64,000 nucleotides of DNA from Telopea speciosissima (GCF_018873765.1 NC_057921.1:25889784-25953783), one strand, 5' to 3'. Shown: positions 21,422 to 33,549, numbered from the stretch's first letter. The notes: generated from the letters alone by a model not told the origin. Numbers and translations are program-made.

Positions 21422-23998
21422 TGCATAGCAAGAGCGATGTTTTTACTCGTTTCCGTCTGTTTCATAAGATGGTTCAAACACAATTTGATGCCAAGGTGAA
21501 GATTTTACGGTCTGACAACGGCAAGGAATACATGGATGGCGCTTTTCGCACTTACTTGGATACTTATGGTATTATCCATCAGACATCTTGTGTTGATACT
21601 CCGGCTCAGAATGGTGTAGCTGAGCGTAAGAACATACACTTGTTGGAGGTTGTTCGCTCACTTATGTTTGCCATGCATGTTCCCATACGTTTCTAGAGTG
21701 ATGCTATTCTTACAGCTACATACCTGATCAACCGTCTTCCTTCCCGAGTCATCGATGGTCGCTGACCATTGGAGGTATTATTGGGTTCGTCTAATTTTGT
21801 TGTTGACCCCAAAATTTTTGGTTGTGTGGTGTTTACCCGAAACCATCATATTCATGGGAAATTTGACCCCAAAGGTCTTCGGTGTGTCTTTCTGGGTTAT
21901 TCTGCTACCCAGAAAGGGTACAAGTGTTACCACCCCCTACAAGAAAAACATTTGTAACAATGGATGTTGTCTTTCGGGAGTCTGAAGCTTATTTTGCACC
22001 ACTGGTACCTCTTCAGGGGGAGATTCCAGCTGATGAAGATGTACCTTTGATTGCTCTTCTAGATGTAAATATGCCTACTATAGAGGATGTGTCAATTGAA
22101 TTGGAAGGTGGGATTACTAGTCAAGAACAAGAGCAAGGACAACAATATGAGCAGCCTATAGTCCAAGGGGAGTCTAGAGAATCAATGGAATTGAAGACAT
22201 ACTCACGTGGGACTCACATCCCTCCTCGAGGAATTGAGCATAAAGAAACCACCACCACTGCTCCCACACAATCAGCGTCTGCTCCAAGTCTTGCTCCTCA
22301 CTCTGGTAAGCCTATTCCTATACCTGATCCCAGTCTTAATCTTCCCAGGGTTGTCGGAAACCAAAGCGGAGCTGTACTCAGCATCCAATTTCCAATTTTG
22401 TTTCTTATAATTCTTTAACTCCTGCATTTCATGCCTTTGTTTCTTTGTTATCCTCTGTTTCCATTCCTAAAAACTGGTAGGAAGCAATAGCCGAGCAGAA
22501 ATGGGAGGAAGCAATGAATGAAGAGATGTTTACCCTGGAGAAAAATAGAACTTGGGACTTGACAATTCTTCTACCAGGAAAGAAACCCATTGGCTGTAAA
22601 TGGGTCTTTATTGTGAAGCACAATTCAGACGGGTCAGTAGAGCGATACAAGGCGAGGTTGGCTGCAAAGGGGTTCACACAAACCTATGGAATCGATTACC
22701 ACGAAACCTTTGCTCCTGTGGCAAAAATGAGCACAGTTAGAGTCATCATCTCTTGTGCAGTAAATCAAGGCTGGACTCTCCAATAGCTTGATGTCAAGAA
22801 TGCTTTTCTACATGGAGAGCTAGAAGAAGATGTCTGTATGGAAATCCCTCCTGGCTTTGCTACTCCAAATACCCAGGGAAAAGTGTGCAAATTGAAAAAG
22901 GCCTTATATGGTCTAAAGCAATCACCCAGGGCCTGGTTTGGTCGATTTCACAAAGCCATGATTACCAATGGCTATAAGCAAAGCAATGCTTACCACACGT
23001 TGTTTGTGAAGAAAGTGGGACAGCATATCACAATTCTACTAGTCTATGTGGATGACATAGTGATCACAGGGAGTGATACACAGGAAATTCAGAATTTGAA
23101 GAATTATTTGGGGACAGAATTTGAGGTCAAAGACTTGGGGCATTTAAGATATTTCTTGGGAATAGAGGTTGCTTATTCAGCTAAGGGTATATCTCTTTCC
23201 CAGAGAAAGTATACTCTTGATCTTCTGAGTGATACAGGGATGCTCGGGTGTAAACCTGTTGATACCCCTTTGGAACCTAACACACACTTAAAGAGCAAGG
23301 AAGGTGACATGGTGGATAAAGGTACTTATCAGAGGTTAGTAGGACGGTTGATATATCTCTCTCATACCCGACCTGACATCACATTTTGCAGTAAGTGTTG
23401 TAAGTCAGTACATGCATGACCCTTACTCATCTCATATGGAGGCAGCCTACAGAATTCTGAAGTACCTAAAGTCTTCTCCTGAAAAAGGAATCTTATATTC
23501 TCCCCACAGTAATCTTTAGATAGAAGCCTATACTGATGCAGATTGGGCTGGCAATCCCGATGATAGAAGATCAACATCCGGATATTGTAAATTTGTTGGA
23601 GGAAACTTAACTACTTGAAGGAGCAAGAAACAAGCCGTGGTTGCTCGGTCTAGTGCTGAGGCAGAATTCAGGGCCATGGCACAAGGGGACTGCGAACTTT
23701 TGTGGCTCAAGGGGCTTGTTCAAGATATAGGTATGGCTGCTAATCTTCCTATGCGGCTCTACTGTAATAGCAAGTTAGCAATCAGTGTTGCCCATAACCC
23801 GGTCCAACATGATCGTACCAAGCATGTTGAAATTGACTGACATTTTATCAAGGAGAAGCTGGAGCAAGGAGTCATTTGTGTTCCATTTGTTCAGTCTTGT
23901 AATCAACTGGCTGATATTCTCACTAAGGGAATAAGTAGTAAATTATTTTGTTTAGTTATTAGCAAGTTGGGCATGTTTGACATGTATGCACCAACTTG
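21418..23998 (+). pseudogene. Cop-C integrase core, RT and RNase H (interrupted)
   Basis: Integrase core motifs LRSDNGKEYMDG and [12 protein letters not shown] are at 21505-21640. A TAG follows MHVPIRF at about 21694. The RT is spread over two frames (GKKPIGCKWVFI and RYKARLAAKGF at 22580-22680; [10 protein letters not shown] and [11 protein letters not shown] at 22910-23070), with a TAG at about 22785. RNase H fragments (SSAEAEFRAMAQGD, LYCNSKLAISVAHNP) follow at 23650-23840, with several stops. LYCNSKLA carries N for the usual D of the RNase H motif, another sign of decay. Confidence 0.8.
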
Positions 23999-24009
23999 AG
24001 GGGGAGTGT

Positions 24010-24197
24010 TGTAATATAGGTTCAGGGGTAATATTGTCCTTGTACCTATAGTGTCGAGGTTCATTATGCACATGTTAAATGTGTTAGGTGTGGTAGGTGT
24101 GGATTGAGTAAATCATTCCATATTTGTAATATTCTGAAGTTATAAATAAAGGCTTGGCCTCTGTCTCATAGACAAGCCAGATTCACGGATTTCTACA
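24010..24197 (+). repeat. Cop-C 3' LTR
   Basis: It is 188 bp, preceded by the polypurine tract. It is shorter than its partner by one ~25-bp deletion in the GGTGTGGTA repeats. The target duplication GGTCC follows directly. Confidence 0.88.
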
Positions 24198-27190
24198 GGT
24201 CCTTTTTTGTGGTGGAAGTGTGACAAGGTTCCAAGTACCTCTCTTCTTAAGAGCTTGCATTTCTTCGACCATAGCCTCTTTCCACCTAGCATCTGTAAAT
24301 GCCTCCTACCAAGTCTATGGTATGGAAACAGAAGATAAAGAGGAAACAAAAGCATGAAAGGAGGGAGACAAAGACTCATACGAAACAACCTGAGAAATTG
24401 GATGTTGCATACAAGATCTTTTTCCCTTCCTGAGAGCAATGGGTAAGTCAAGTGACGGATCAGAAATAATAAAAGGTTCAGAAATAACAGGAGAAGGATT
24501 CAAAGGAGAAGGATCTAAAGGATCAGAAATATTACTAGAGAAAGTCTCATCTTGTCCTGGATCAGAGGACAACTCTTGGTCTGGAGGAGATGCAGTAGTG
24601 GGCTGTCTTTGCCCTTTTTTCTTCTGATAATACTGCTGTAAATCCTTCTCTGGCTGAACCTGCTGCTCCCCCTAGACACCACCGTCTAGAGGTACATGAT
24701 AAGCATCGGTGGGCTCATCAAGGAGAGGAATGATAATCGGCACATCTTCTAGAGTAGATATAGACTCCCCCTGAAGAGGTGCTGATGAGGGATAAAAGGC
24801 CATAGCCTCATGAAAAACAACATCCATGGAAACAAAAATGCGACGAGATGAGGGATGGTAACATTTATAACCTTTTTGAGTTGGAGTATATCCAATGAAA
24901 ATGTAGCGGAGACCACGAGGATCAAGTTTACCATGAGCATAGTGATTGCGAACAAAACAAACACAACCGAAAATTTTGGGAGGAATGATATAAGAAGAAG
25001 ACCCCTTTAAAAGATCAAGACGAGACTTATAGTCAAGGACCCGAGAGGGCATTCGATTGATAAGATAAGCGGCTGTTAGAACAGCCTCTCCCTAAAAATT
25101 AGAAGGAACATTCATTTCAAACATAATAGAACGAGCTACATCAAGGAAATGTCTATTTTTGTGTTCAGCCACTCCATTTTGGGGTAGAGTGTCAACGCAA
25201 CTAGTTTGGTGAATGATACCTTGAGTAGCAAGAAAGATTTGAAAGGCTCCATCTAAATATTCACGACCATTGTCATTCCAAAGGGTTTGAATGGTCACCT
25301 GAAACTGGGTGTGAACCATGCTGTGGAAAACTTTAAAACAAGAAAACACTTCATTTTGTGCCTCATTAAATAAACCCAAGTGGTGCGTGTGTGACAATCA
25401 ATAAATGTGATAAACCACCTAAAACCAGAAATAGATGAGGTGCGTGAGGGACCCCATACATCAGAACGAATCATGGAAAAAGGTTTGGAACATCTTTTAT
25501 TTGAACTAGAATAAATAGTACGAGTTTGTTTAGCAAAAACACAAGCCTTACATAATAAAGTTTGAGGATTACAATGCTGAAATAAACCAGGAAAATTTTT
25601 AGCTAAGGTTCCTAAAGGGGGATGTCCCAACCGGCAATGCGAACGATGCATCTCAGATAAATGACTGTCAGCGGAAGTATATGAGCCTGTCCAGATATTG
25701 CAGCAGTATTAGAGGTAAGATCATCGTCTAGCAAATAAAGTCCACCACGCATTCTACCAGTTCCAATTGTTTTCCCCATCCCCAAGTCCTGAAAGACACA
25801 ATGGAATGGGTAAAAAACAGCTTTACAATTGGGATCAGATGTCAAACTACTAATAGAAAGCAGATTAGAAGCTAACTTTGGTACATGCAAGACAGAGGAC
25901 AAGGATAAAGAAGGAGAACAATGGATGGCTCCCTTCCCTGATACAGAGGAGAGGGAACCATCGGAAATTTTAATTCTATCCTTACCGGAAGAAGGAAAAT
26001 AACGAAAAAAATAAATTGGATGTACTAGTCATGTGATCAGTGGCTCCGGAATCGATTATCCAAGGATGGGATAATGCCGAAGCACAATGACCACTAAAAG
26101 AAATACCTGCTTTGGAGAAAACAAGGTTGGATTCAGAAGAGGGAACCATAGTTGAGGTAGAGGCAGAGGCAGATGTTGGTTTGAGAGACCCAAAGTTGGT
26201 CATCATACGACAAAATACAGCAAGTTCCTCTGCAGAAAGTGTGGTATTAGGAGGTGGTGCTTCAGCAGTCTCTGTAAGACTGGGCTGGCCACGATCACCA
26301 CCATGACCACGGCCTCAGCCACCGCCACGACCCCCACCAGATGTATCAGATGCCCTACCATGTAATTTCCAGCAGTAATCAACCATGTGACGATCCTTCC
26401 CATAATCAGTACACTTTAGAGGTTCCTTTTCAGATGAGGAACATGTACCAGTATTAGAGGATCCACCTCCAGAATTAGATAATAAAGCTGATCGTTCTGG
26501 TTGAGATGGTGGTAACATAGTGGTCCGATGAGTATCCTCCAATTGAATCATAGAATATGCTTGTTCCAAAGTAGGAAAAGGAGAACGACTCAATACCTGA
26601 GATCGGAGCTGATCATATTCCACATTGAGTCCAGTCAAAAAAGTATACACTCTGAATTTGTCCTCCCTTTTCTGAAATTTAGTAGCATCTGCAGAACATT
26701 CAGCCTGAAAATCATCTTAAAAGTCTAGCTCTTGCCACAAGCTACGGAGCTCAAAATAATACTGCAACAAAATAAGTTCTCCCTGTTTGGTTGCATGGGT
26801 TTTCCTTTGGATATCGTAAACTTGAGCATCATTCCCGACCAGGGAATAAGTATCGTGTGCAGCTTTCCAGATCTTAGCGGCTGAATCAAGTAATAAATAT
26901 CCACGGGCAATGGATGGAGTCATCGAACTGATAAGATAGGACATGACAACAGAATTACCAGAACTCCACTTATCCTGTAATGGACCAGTATCAGTTGGTT
27001 TGACTGAAGTACTATATATAAATCCCTTATAACCCCTTGAATCGATGGAGGGAAAACATGATCTGGACCATAGTAAATAGTTTGTACCATCAAGCTTCAC
27101 TGGGCTGGCAGGAAAAGAGGGATACTCGTGATTGTTGCTGTGGGTGGCTGCAGGTATAGTAGTTGCTGTAGATATTTCTGAATCACCCAT
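24198..27190 (-). pseudogene. Cop-A gag, protease, integrase and RT start (decayed)
   Basis: The minus strand starts at the ATG at 27190 (MGDSEISTATTIP…) with a capsid region (LDGTNYLLWSRSC, SAAKIWKAAHDTYSLVGNDAQ). It continues through frameshifts to QVLSRSPFPTLEQAYSMIQLE, a damaged zinc knuckle (CTDYGKDRHMVDYC, Tyr for the second Cys), a protease site IDSGATDHMTS near 26030-26070, the integrase (RLGHPPLGTL, CKACVFAKQTR, SCVDTLPQNGVAEHKN) and the beginning of RT (TWNLVTLPPQ) at the Cop-C insertion point. In the integrase, the second catalytic box reads WNDNGREY. Many stops and shifts make this the most decayed copia copy and fit its role as host of the other three. Confidence 0.85.
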
Positions 27191-27694
27191 GATGAATAAG
27201 AATCAAAAAATCGATCTGCAGAAAAAAAAAAAACTGCTATTCTCGATCTTCACAAGGAGATTGTAAATCTCAATTTTTCCAACAAAAAATTGCAGAAACT
27301 CTGAATCCCAGACGCTGCACATAAATAAGGGTCTCCTATTGTAAAGAGATCATAAATAGGACTAAGAAAAAAAGGAGGTAAAAGTAAGGGCAGATACTAG
27401 ATCATATTTGATCACCTCCAAGTATTGCCCTACAAAAACGATAGGAACTGAAGAAAAAAACTTACGGCTGTAAGAGAGGGCTAAGGCTTAGTTGTGGCTA
27501 GAAGAAGAATAATCAATCAAGGAGAGATCGATTTTGAGAAGAAGAAGAAGAAGAGAATAAAAGAGGAGAAGGAGAATCGATCTAGGGATTTTGGAATTAT
27601 TCCATAGGTATCGTGTTTGGCTCTGATGCCATGTCGAAACCGTTTACTCTAAAAGGCCGACCTTGTAGGAAAAGGAGGAAACAATATGTATATC
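27191..27694 (-). mobile_element. Cop-A 5' leader, primer site and LTR edge
   Basis: The stretch upstream of Cop-A gag on the minus strand contains purine repeats (27535-27560). A primer site TGGCATCAGAGCC, a variant of the initiator-Met complement, covers 27619-27631. The LTR edge starts at 27632 (TGTCGAAACCG on the plus strand). Only 63 bp of LTR is seen before Cop-D interrupts it. Its remainder must begin at 33239, but where it ends is unclear because the other Cop-A LTR is missing. Confidence 0.6.
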
Positions 27695-27964
27695 TGTAAA
27701 CAGCTGTGATATCTGAATGCTTGAGTGATCAAAACCGATCACCCAGGCCCTTTATTTATACTAAATTGAATTACAATGAATCACAGTAGGAATAGAAATA
27801 AATCCTCAGTCCTAGTCCTACTAGGAATTCCTAATACAACTAGGAATCACCCAAATAGCACTCGGCTGAGGGGAAAGAACAGAAAAAAAGGAAAACTAAA
27901 ATAAAGACAATCATAGTTCTACTAGGACTAGTTACCTCAATCGGGTAACCAGCCTATCTCAACA
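27695..27964 (-). repeat. Cop-D 3' LTR
   Basis: It is 270 bp, bounded by the ATATC duplication on the left and the polypurine-tract complement on the right. Confidence 0.9.
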
Positions 27965-27971
27965 CTCCCCC

Positions 27972-29189
27972 TCAAGTTGGAGCATAAATGTCAACCATGC
28001 CCAACTTGACCAGAATAGGATGAAAAACCTTCCCACTTAAGCCTTTCGTGAACACATCTGCAAGCTGGTCAGTAGATTGCACAAAAGGAACACACACCAG
28101 CCCTCCTTCCAACTTTTCTTTAATAAAATGCCTGTCAACCTCCACATGCTTGGTACGATCATGCTGAACAGGGTTGTGAGCAATGCTAATAGCAGCCTTG
28201 TTGTCACAATACAATATCATAGGAAGAGGAACAGGAGTACCAATATCTTGCAATAAACCTTTGAGCCATAACATCTCACAAATACCTTGTGCCATAGCAC
28301 GAAACTCTGCTTCAGCACTAGACCTTGCCACGACATTCTGCTTTTTACTACGCCAAGTAACAAGGTTGCCACCAACAAATGAGCAATAGCCAGAAATGGA
28401 CTTTCTGTCAGAGGAACCAGCCCAATCTACATCAGTATATGCTTCGACACGAAGATGACCATTCGGAGACAAAAGAATACCTTTACCCGGTGCTGATTTT
28501 AAATACCGAAGGATCTGGATAACAGCATCCATGTGAGAGGAATGTGGATCATGCATGAACTGACTAACCATACTCACAGATACTGCTATGTCAGGTCTTA
28601 TATGAGACAGATAAATGAGCTTACCAACCAATCTTTGATACCGACCTTTGTCGACAGGAGTTCCCTCCTTTTCTTTAAGTCTGGTAGTAGCATCCATAGG
28701 TGTATCAGAGGGATGACACCCTAGCATTCCAGTCTCGGTCAATAAATCTAGGATGTACTTTCTTTGAGAAAGAAAGATGCCTTTAGAAGACCGAGCAACT
28801 TCTATCCCTAGAAAGTACTTTAGTTTTCCCAGATCTTTTATTTCAAATTCTCGCCCAAGATAAGTTTTCAACTGGGTGATCTCATGATTGTCATTCCCGG
28901 TCACTACAATATCATCCACATAAACTATTAGAAGAGTTACCTTTTCACCATTTTTCTTGATAAACAAGGTATGATAAGCGTTGCTCTGCTTATAACCTGC
29001 AGAGACCATTGCCTTATGAAATCGTCCAAACCAAGCACGGGGGGACTGTTTTAGCCCATATAAAGCACGCTTCAATTTACAAACTTTCCCGCTGGTCTTA
29101 TCACAAGAGAAATCTGGTGGAATGTCCATGTACACTTCCTCGTCAAGTTCTCCATGGAGGAAGGCATTCTTCACATCTAATTGTTGCAA
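27972..29189 (-). CDS. Cop-D pol fragment: RT catalytic region and RNase H
   Basis: This open frame of 405 codons begins inside the RT ([20 protein letters not shown]). It includes [16 protein letters not shown], the catalytic [28 protein letters not shown] and [10 protein letters not shown]. The RNase H motifs follow: YTDVDWAGSSD, SSAEAEFRAMAQG and [22 protein letters not shown]. It ends close to the 3' LTR in the sequence LGMVDIYAPT, which is typical of copia pol C-termini. FTDADW is usual, so YTDVDW is a mild variant. A TGA separates it from the upstream RT part (29193-29405, KKPVGCKWVFVVKQK), so the start Met is internal and not a true start. Only this last third of pol remains intact. 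Confidence 0.85.
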   Translation of the reverse strand: MQQLDVKNAFLHGELDEEVYMDIPPDFSCDKTSGKVCKLKRALYGLKQSPRAWFGRFHKAMVSAGYKQSNAYHTLFIKKNGEKVTLLIVYVDDIVVTGNDNHEITQLKTYLGREFEIKDLGKLKYFLGIEVARSSKGIFLSQRKYILDLLTETGMLGCHPSDTPMDATTRLKEKEGTPVDKGRYQRLVGKLIYLSHIRPDIAVSVSMVSQFMHDPHSSHMDAVIQILRYLKSAPGKGILLSPNGHLRVEAYTDVDWAGSSDRKSISGYCSFVGGNLVTWRSKKQNVVARSSAEAEFRAMAQGICEMLWLKGLLQDIGTPVPLPMILYCDNKAAISIAHNPVQHDRTKHVEVDRHFIKEKLEGGLVCVPFVQSTDQLADVFTKGLSGKVFHPILVKLGMVDIYAPT

Positions 29190-29192
29190 CTC

Positions 29193-32100
29193 TCAGCCAA
29201 GATTCACTGCATAAGAAAGTAGCACTCTGACGGTGTTTAATTTCACAACTAGTGCAAAGGTCTCCTGATAATCGATCCCATAAGTCTGAGTAAATCCTTT
29301 TGCAACCAAACGTGCTTTGTATCGATCCACAGTGCCATCTACCTTCTGTTTCACCACAAACACCCACTTACATCCAACTGGTTTCTTTCCTGGAGGAAGA
29401 ACCACAAGTTACCATGTATCATTCTTTTTTAAGGCTTGTATTTCTTCCATCATTGCTGCTTTCCACTTTCCATCTATAAAAGTTTCCTGCCAATTTTGGG
29501 GATACGAACAGAAGAAAGAGAGGAGACAAATGTACGAAATGATGGAGAAAGGGAGTCATAAGAGACTATATGAGAAATGGGGTGCTGGGTACAAGCCCGA
29601 ATACCTTTACGATGAGCAATAGGTAAATCAGGAGACGAAGGAGAAGATATGTTACCTGGAGATTGATTTGGTTCTAGAGCCGACAACTGTGGTGGTGTTA
29701 GTGCTACAGTGGATGGAAGCTGCTTGTGTTTGGAATGTCCCCTGTGATAGGTTTTGAGATTAGAGTCATTAATTTTCTTCTGAAATTCCCTAATGGTTTG
29801 TTGGACTGGAGTCATCTCCCCCTGAAGGGAATTGTCACCCATAAGATTTTCAGCATTTTCTAAGTTCTCCCCCTGGGGAAAATCCGATGGGGAACCATCG
29901 AAGGGAAGATGGGAGGAAACAACAGCCGGTTGAGGGGTGGGAGAAATAGGTGGTTGGACCTGAATCTGGGTCTGTATCAGAAGGTCAACCATCACATCTT
30001 CACTAAAAGTCTCCCCCTGAAGAGGTGTGGATTGATAATAGGAGAGAGTTTTATGAAAGACAACATCCATACTGGTGAAGGTACGGCGTGTAGGAGGATG
30101 GTAACACTGATCTCTTTTGGGATGGAGAATAGCCCAAGAAAATACAACGGACCCCACGGGGTTCGAGCTTGCCAGGGGAGCGGGTATCCCGAACATAACA
30201 GACACAACCAAAAACCTTTGGTGGGACGACAAAGGAGGAAGAACCCAACAGTAAAGAGGCAGGGGTGTCAGAGTCAAGGACTCGGGTAGGGAGCCTATTG
30301 ATGAGATAGGCAGCAGTCAGGACAGCATCTCCCCAATATTGGGAGGGGACAGAATGGGCAAACATTATAGCCCGAGTCACCTCAAGGAGGTGGCGATTTT
30401 TCCTTTCAGCCACTCCATTTTGTGTTGGGGTATCGACGCAACTGGTTTGATGGAGTATACCATGGGCAGCAAAGTAGTATTGGAATTGACCATCCATGTA
30501 TTCTTTACCATTGTCACTCCTCAATATCTTGAGAGTGGCATTGTATTGGGTCTAAATCATCTTATGAAAATTTTGAAAACAAGAAAAAACATCACTTTAT
30601 TATGCATTAAATAAACCCGTACTCCTAGAATAACAATCAATAAAGGAAACAAACCAACGATGGCCTTTGAGAGATGGTTTGCGGCTAGGACCCCACACAT
30701 CAGAATGAATAAGATTAAAAGGAGAAGAACTTCTTTTATTAGAAATGGAATAAGTAGAACGATGTTGTTTAGCCAAAACACAGGCTTCACAAAAAAAGTC
30801 GTTTCTATGACATTCTTTAGCTAATGCAGGAAATAAAAGGGATAATGTTCCTAAAGGGGGGTGACCTAGTCTGTTATGCCATTGTTGAAGTTCAGAAGAA
30901 ACTAACGAGCTTTGATGTATAGGAGAAGCCAAAGATGGTGGTGAAGTAGGACTCCCATCATCAAGCAGGTACAATCCACCTGCATCTTACCACATCCAAT
31001 CGTCGCCCCCGTTGCCAGATCCTGAAACACACAGTGAGAAGGAAAAAAAGTTACTTTGCAATTCAAATCACGGGTAAGACTACTGATGGAAAGAAGATTA
31101 GTGCTAAATTTAGGAATATGTAAAACGGAGGATAAAGTTAAGGAAGGAGAGCAACTGATAGAGCCCTTCCCAGAAATAGAAGAGAGAGAACCATCAGCCA
31201 CCCGTACTTTATCTTTACCAGAGGTAGGAGAGTAACGAGTAAAGAGGCTGGAGGATCCAGTCATATGATCAGTGGCACCGGAGTCTATGATCCAGGGAGA
31301 GGAGACTACCGATGCACAATGACCAGCAAAGGAAATACCTGAATGGACAAAATTTGAACCTGGATTAGTGGAAGAACTAGTAGGGGTCGATGTAGTAGAA
31401 GCAGCGGAAGCCTGTAACATACGACGGAACGCTTGAAGTTCTTCCTTGGATAGACCAGTGTCAGTAGTGGGGGTAATAGTGACAGCCTCAGTATGATTGG
31501 CTTTGTTTTTCGACTTCCGGGCAGCATGTTTAGCTTCAAAGTTAGCCGGTTTACCATGGAGTTTCCAACAAGTAGCCTTGGTATGATAAGGCCTATTACA
31601 ATGTTCACACTTCACGATTACTTTAGAAGAGTCACTAGTAGTGGAAAGCCCATCAGATGTAGGAACAGCAGTGGCAGCAGTTTTTAGAGCTGATCGATCA
31701 CTGGTGGGAGTGTGTAACATAGCAGTCTGCCTACTTTCTTCAGTATGTACTAAGGCATAGGACTGTTCCAAAGTAGGAAAAGGGATCCTGCTGAGTACCT
31801 GGACCCGAATCTGATCTTATTCCATATTTAGTCCAGCGAGGAAGTCATATACTCTGATTTTATCAACATGCTTGAGATAGGCAGCAATATCAGTAGGATT
31901 AGTGGGCTGGTAATCAGTGTAATGATCCAGCTGTTGCCATAGACTTCGTAGCAGAGCATAATACTTGGAAGTAGAGAGGTCCGTCTGAGTGGTTTCATGA
32001 ATTTTTTTTCGTAATTCATAAACCTGAGCATCGTTACCAATCTGTCCATAAGTTTCTTTGGCAGCCATCCATATCTGGGCAGCATTCTCTAGAAGTAAAT

Positions 32101-32397
32101 AGCCATTGGCAAGTTCTTGGTTTATGGAATTCAGAAGAAAGGCCATGACCTGAGAGTCATTAGAGATCCATCGAGTCTGTAGAGGACCTGCAGTAGAAGG
32201 TTTTACTGAAGTACTAGTAATGTGGCCAGTGAGACCACAGCCAGCAATAATGAGATAGGCTGATCTGGACCACATGAGATAGTTAATTCCATCAAGTTTG
32301 ATGGAGGCAGCAAAGGGAAGATACTCTTGTCGAGTTTGTGCATCAAGTCCAGAAGTGACTTGATCATCCGACCAGTAGATACATCAGAATCAGGCAT
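29193..32397 (-). pseudogene. Cop-D gag, protease, integrase and RT start (frameshifted)
   Basis: Starting from the likely Met at 32397 (MPDSDVSTG), minus-strand frames encode capsid (MWSRSAYLIIAGCGLTGHI, ENAAQIWMAAKETYGQIGNDAQ), an intact zinc knuckle (CEHCNRPYHTKATC, about 31570-31610) and the protease IDSGATDHMTG (about 31260-31290). The integrase follows: NRLGHPPLGTL, CEACVLAKQ, MRSDNGKEYMDG and [14 protein letters not shown] polar linker and RT start come last (29193-29405). The parts lie in at least five frames. Confidence 0.82.
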
Positions 32398-32964
32398 TGT
32401 GCTTAATATGCAATGGAGATGAAGAAGATTATCTGAAATCTGTCAGCAAACAGAAGATCAACAGGTCGAGTACCCCTCTGGAAGTGGGGAATATATTCTC
32501 CAAAAAAAACACAGCACTGTTGGATGAGCCAAAGAGAAACCCTAATTTTAAAAAATTAGGAAAACCTGGGTTTGGAGAAATTGCAGGGCTGAATCTGAAC
32601 TGATTATGATCCACTCCTGCAGTCTTCAAACAAAGGAGGTGTGCACCAAGTATTAGCAGAAAAAAAAAACCAAAACAAAAGGAAGAATCGATCTGCAATT
32701 GTATTCAGAAATCGATCTTCCAGGGTGCAGAAGTTCTGCCGGCAGAATTAGGGCACACCAATTATCTGAATTCTTCAAAGAGGTGATATGGAGAGCAGCA
32801 TCTAAATCCTTAATAGATTCACCTCATAGATGCTGCCCTGAATGAGAGAGAAGAGCCGAGAGTGATAAAGAAGAGAGAGCTGGAAACCGTGGAGGGGAGG
32901 GGGAGAAAAAAAAACAAAAAAACTGAGAAGGCTGTTTATTAGATCAGAACAGGCTCTGATATCA

Positions 32965-33233
32965 TGTAAACAGCTGTGATATCTGAATGCTTGAGTGATC
33001 AAAACCGATCACCCAGGCCCTTTATTTATACTAAATTGAATTACAATGAATCACAGTAGGAATAGAAATAAATCCTCAGTCCTAGTCCTACTAGGAATTC
33101 CTAATACAACTAGGAATCACCCAAATAGCACTCGGCTGAGGGCAAAGAACAGAAAAAAAGAAAAATAAAATAAAGACAATCATAGTTCTACTAGGACTAG
33201 TTACCCCAATCTAGTAACTAGCCTATCTCAACA
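32965..33233 (-). repeat. Cop-D 5' LTR
   Basis: It is 269 bp. The primer site lies just left of it (plus-strand GGCTCTGATATCA). The ATATC duplication follows it at 33234-33238. Confidence 0.9.
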
Positions 33234-33238
33234 ATATC

Positions 33239-33549
33239 AAACAGGATCTCTAACACGGCGGACTATCCAAAGGGGGACATGGGTGGATAAATAACTCAAC
33301 ACCTGCACACTCTCAAGGGGACTCGATACCGTGACCCCTGCCTGCTCTGATACCATGTTGGAATAATTGGCTGGCTTGTCAATATGACAGCCCCCGTACG
33401 ATTTATTTATATTAGCTATGAAGAAAGTTCCAGAATAGGAACAATTACAATAATGACCTCAGGCAGAAACTAAAATAGAGAAAAGCCCCATGGGTCGACC
33501 TTATAACATGGTCGACCCATGTTACATTAATACCCATATTTCGACAACA
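33239..33549 (-). mobile_element. Older LTR with primer site (fragment of an LTR element)
   Basis: On the minus strand a 194-bp LTR-like segment (33356-33549) begins TGTTGTCGAAATATG and ends CCAATTATTCCAACA. It is followed immediately by the primer site TGGTATCAGAGCAGG and about 100 bases of leader. No gag is seen, because Cop-A and Cop-D take over. The LTR contains a perfect 12-bp inverted repeat, CATGGGTCGACC with GGTCGACCCATG (33489-33500 and 33510-33521). The element may be a short non-autonomous (TRIM-like) copy or the remnant of a longer one that Cop-A entered. Confidence 0.6.

Larger units (their letters stand above)
19057..24197 (+). mobile_element. Cop-C: decayed Ty1/copia retrotransposon inside Cop-A, opposite strand
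   Basis: The LTRs are at 19057-19269 (213 bp) and 24010-24197 (188 bp). They begin TGTAATATAGG and end TTTCTACA, and differ by about four substitutions and one ~25-bp deletion in the right copy. The primer site TGGTATCAGAGCC directly follows the left LTR, and a polypurine tract (TTGAGGGGGAGTG) directly precedes the right one. GGTCC flanks the element (19049-19053; 24198-24202), with three additional bases GAT on the left. It lies on the opposite strand to its host Cop-A. Gag and pol contain several stops and frameshifts, so it is non-autonomous. Confidence 0.9.
27695..33233 (-). mobile_element. Cop-D: Ty1/copia retrotransposon with paired LTRs
   Basis: The LTRs are at 27695-27964 (270 bp) and 32965-33233 (269 bp). 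On the plus strand both start TGTAAACAGCTG and end CCTATCTCAACA, with about seven differences by eye. The target duplication ATATC is exact (27690-27694 and 33234-33238). The primer site (TGATATCAGAGCC on the minus strand) lies next to the right LTR, and the polypurine complement CTCCCCCTCAAG lies next to the left LTR. The RT-RNase H end is open over 405 codons, while gag and integrase are broken by frameshifts. It interrupts the 5' LTR region of Cop-A and is younger than it. Confidence 0.92.

Noticed and set aside
27632..33255. Complete 80-bp Cop-A LTR (27632-27694 plus 33239-33255)
   Set aside because: The TG/CA-like ends fit, but 80 bp is very short for a copia LTR and no second copy exists to compare.
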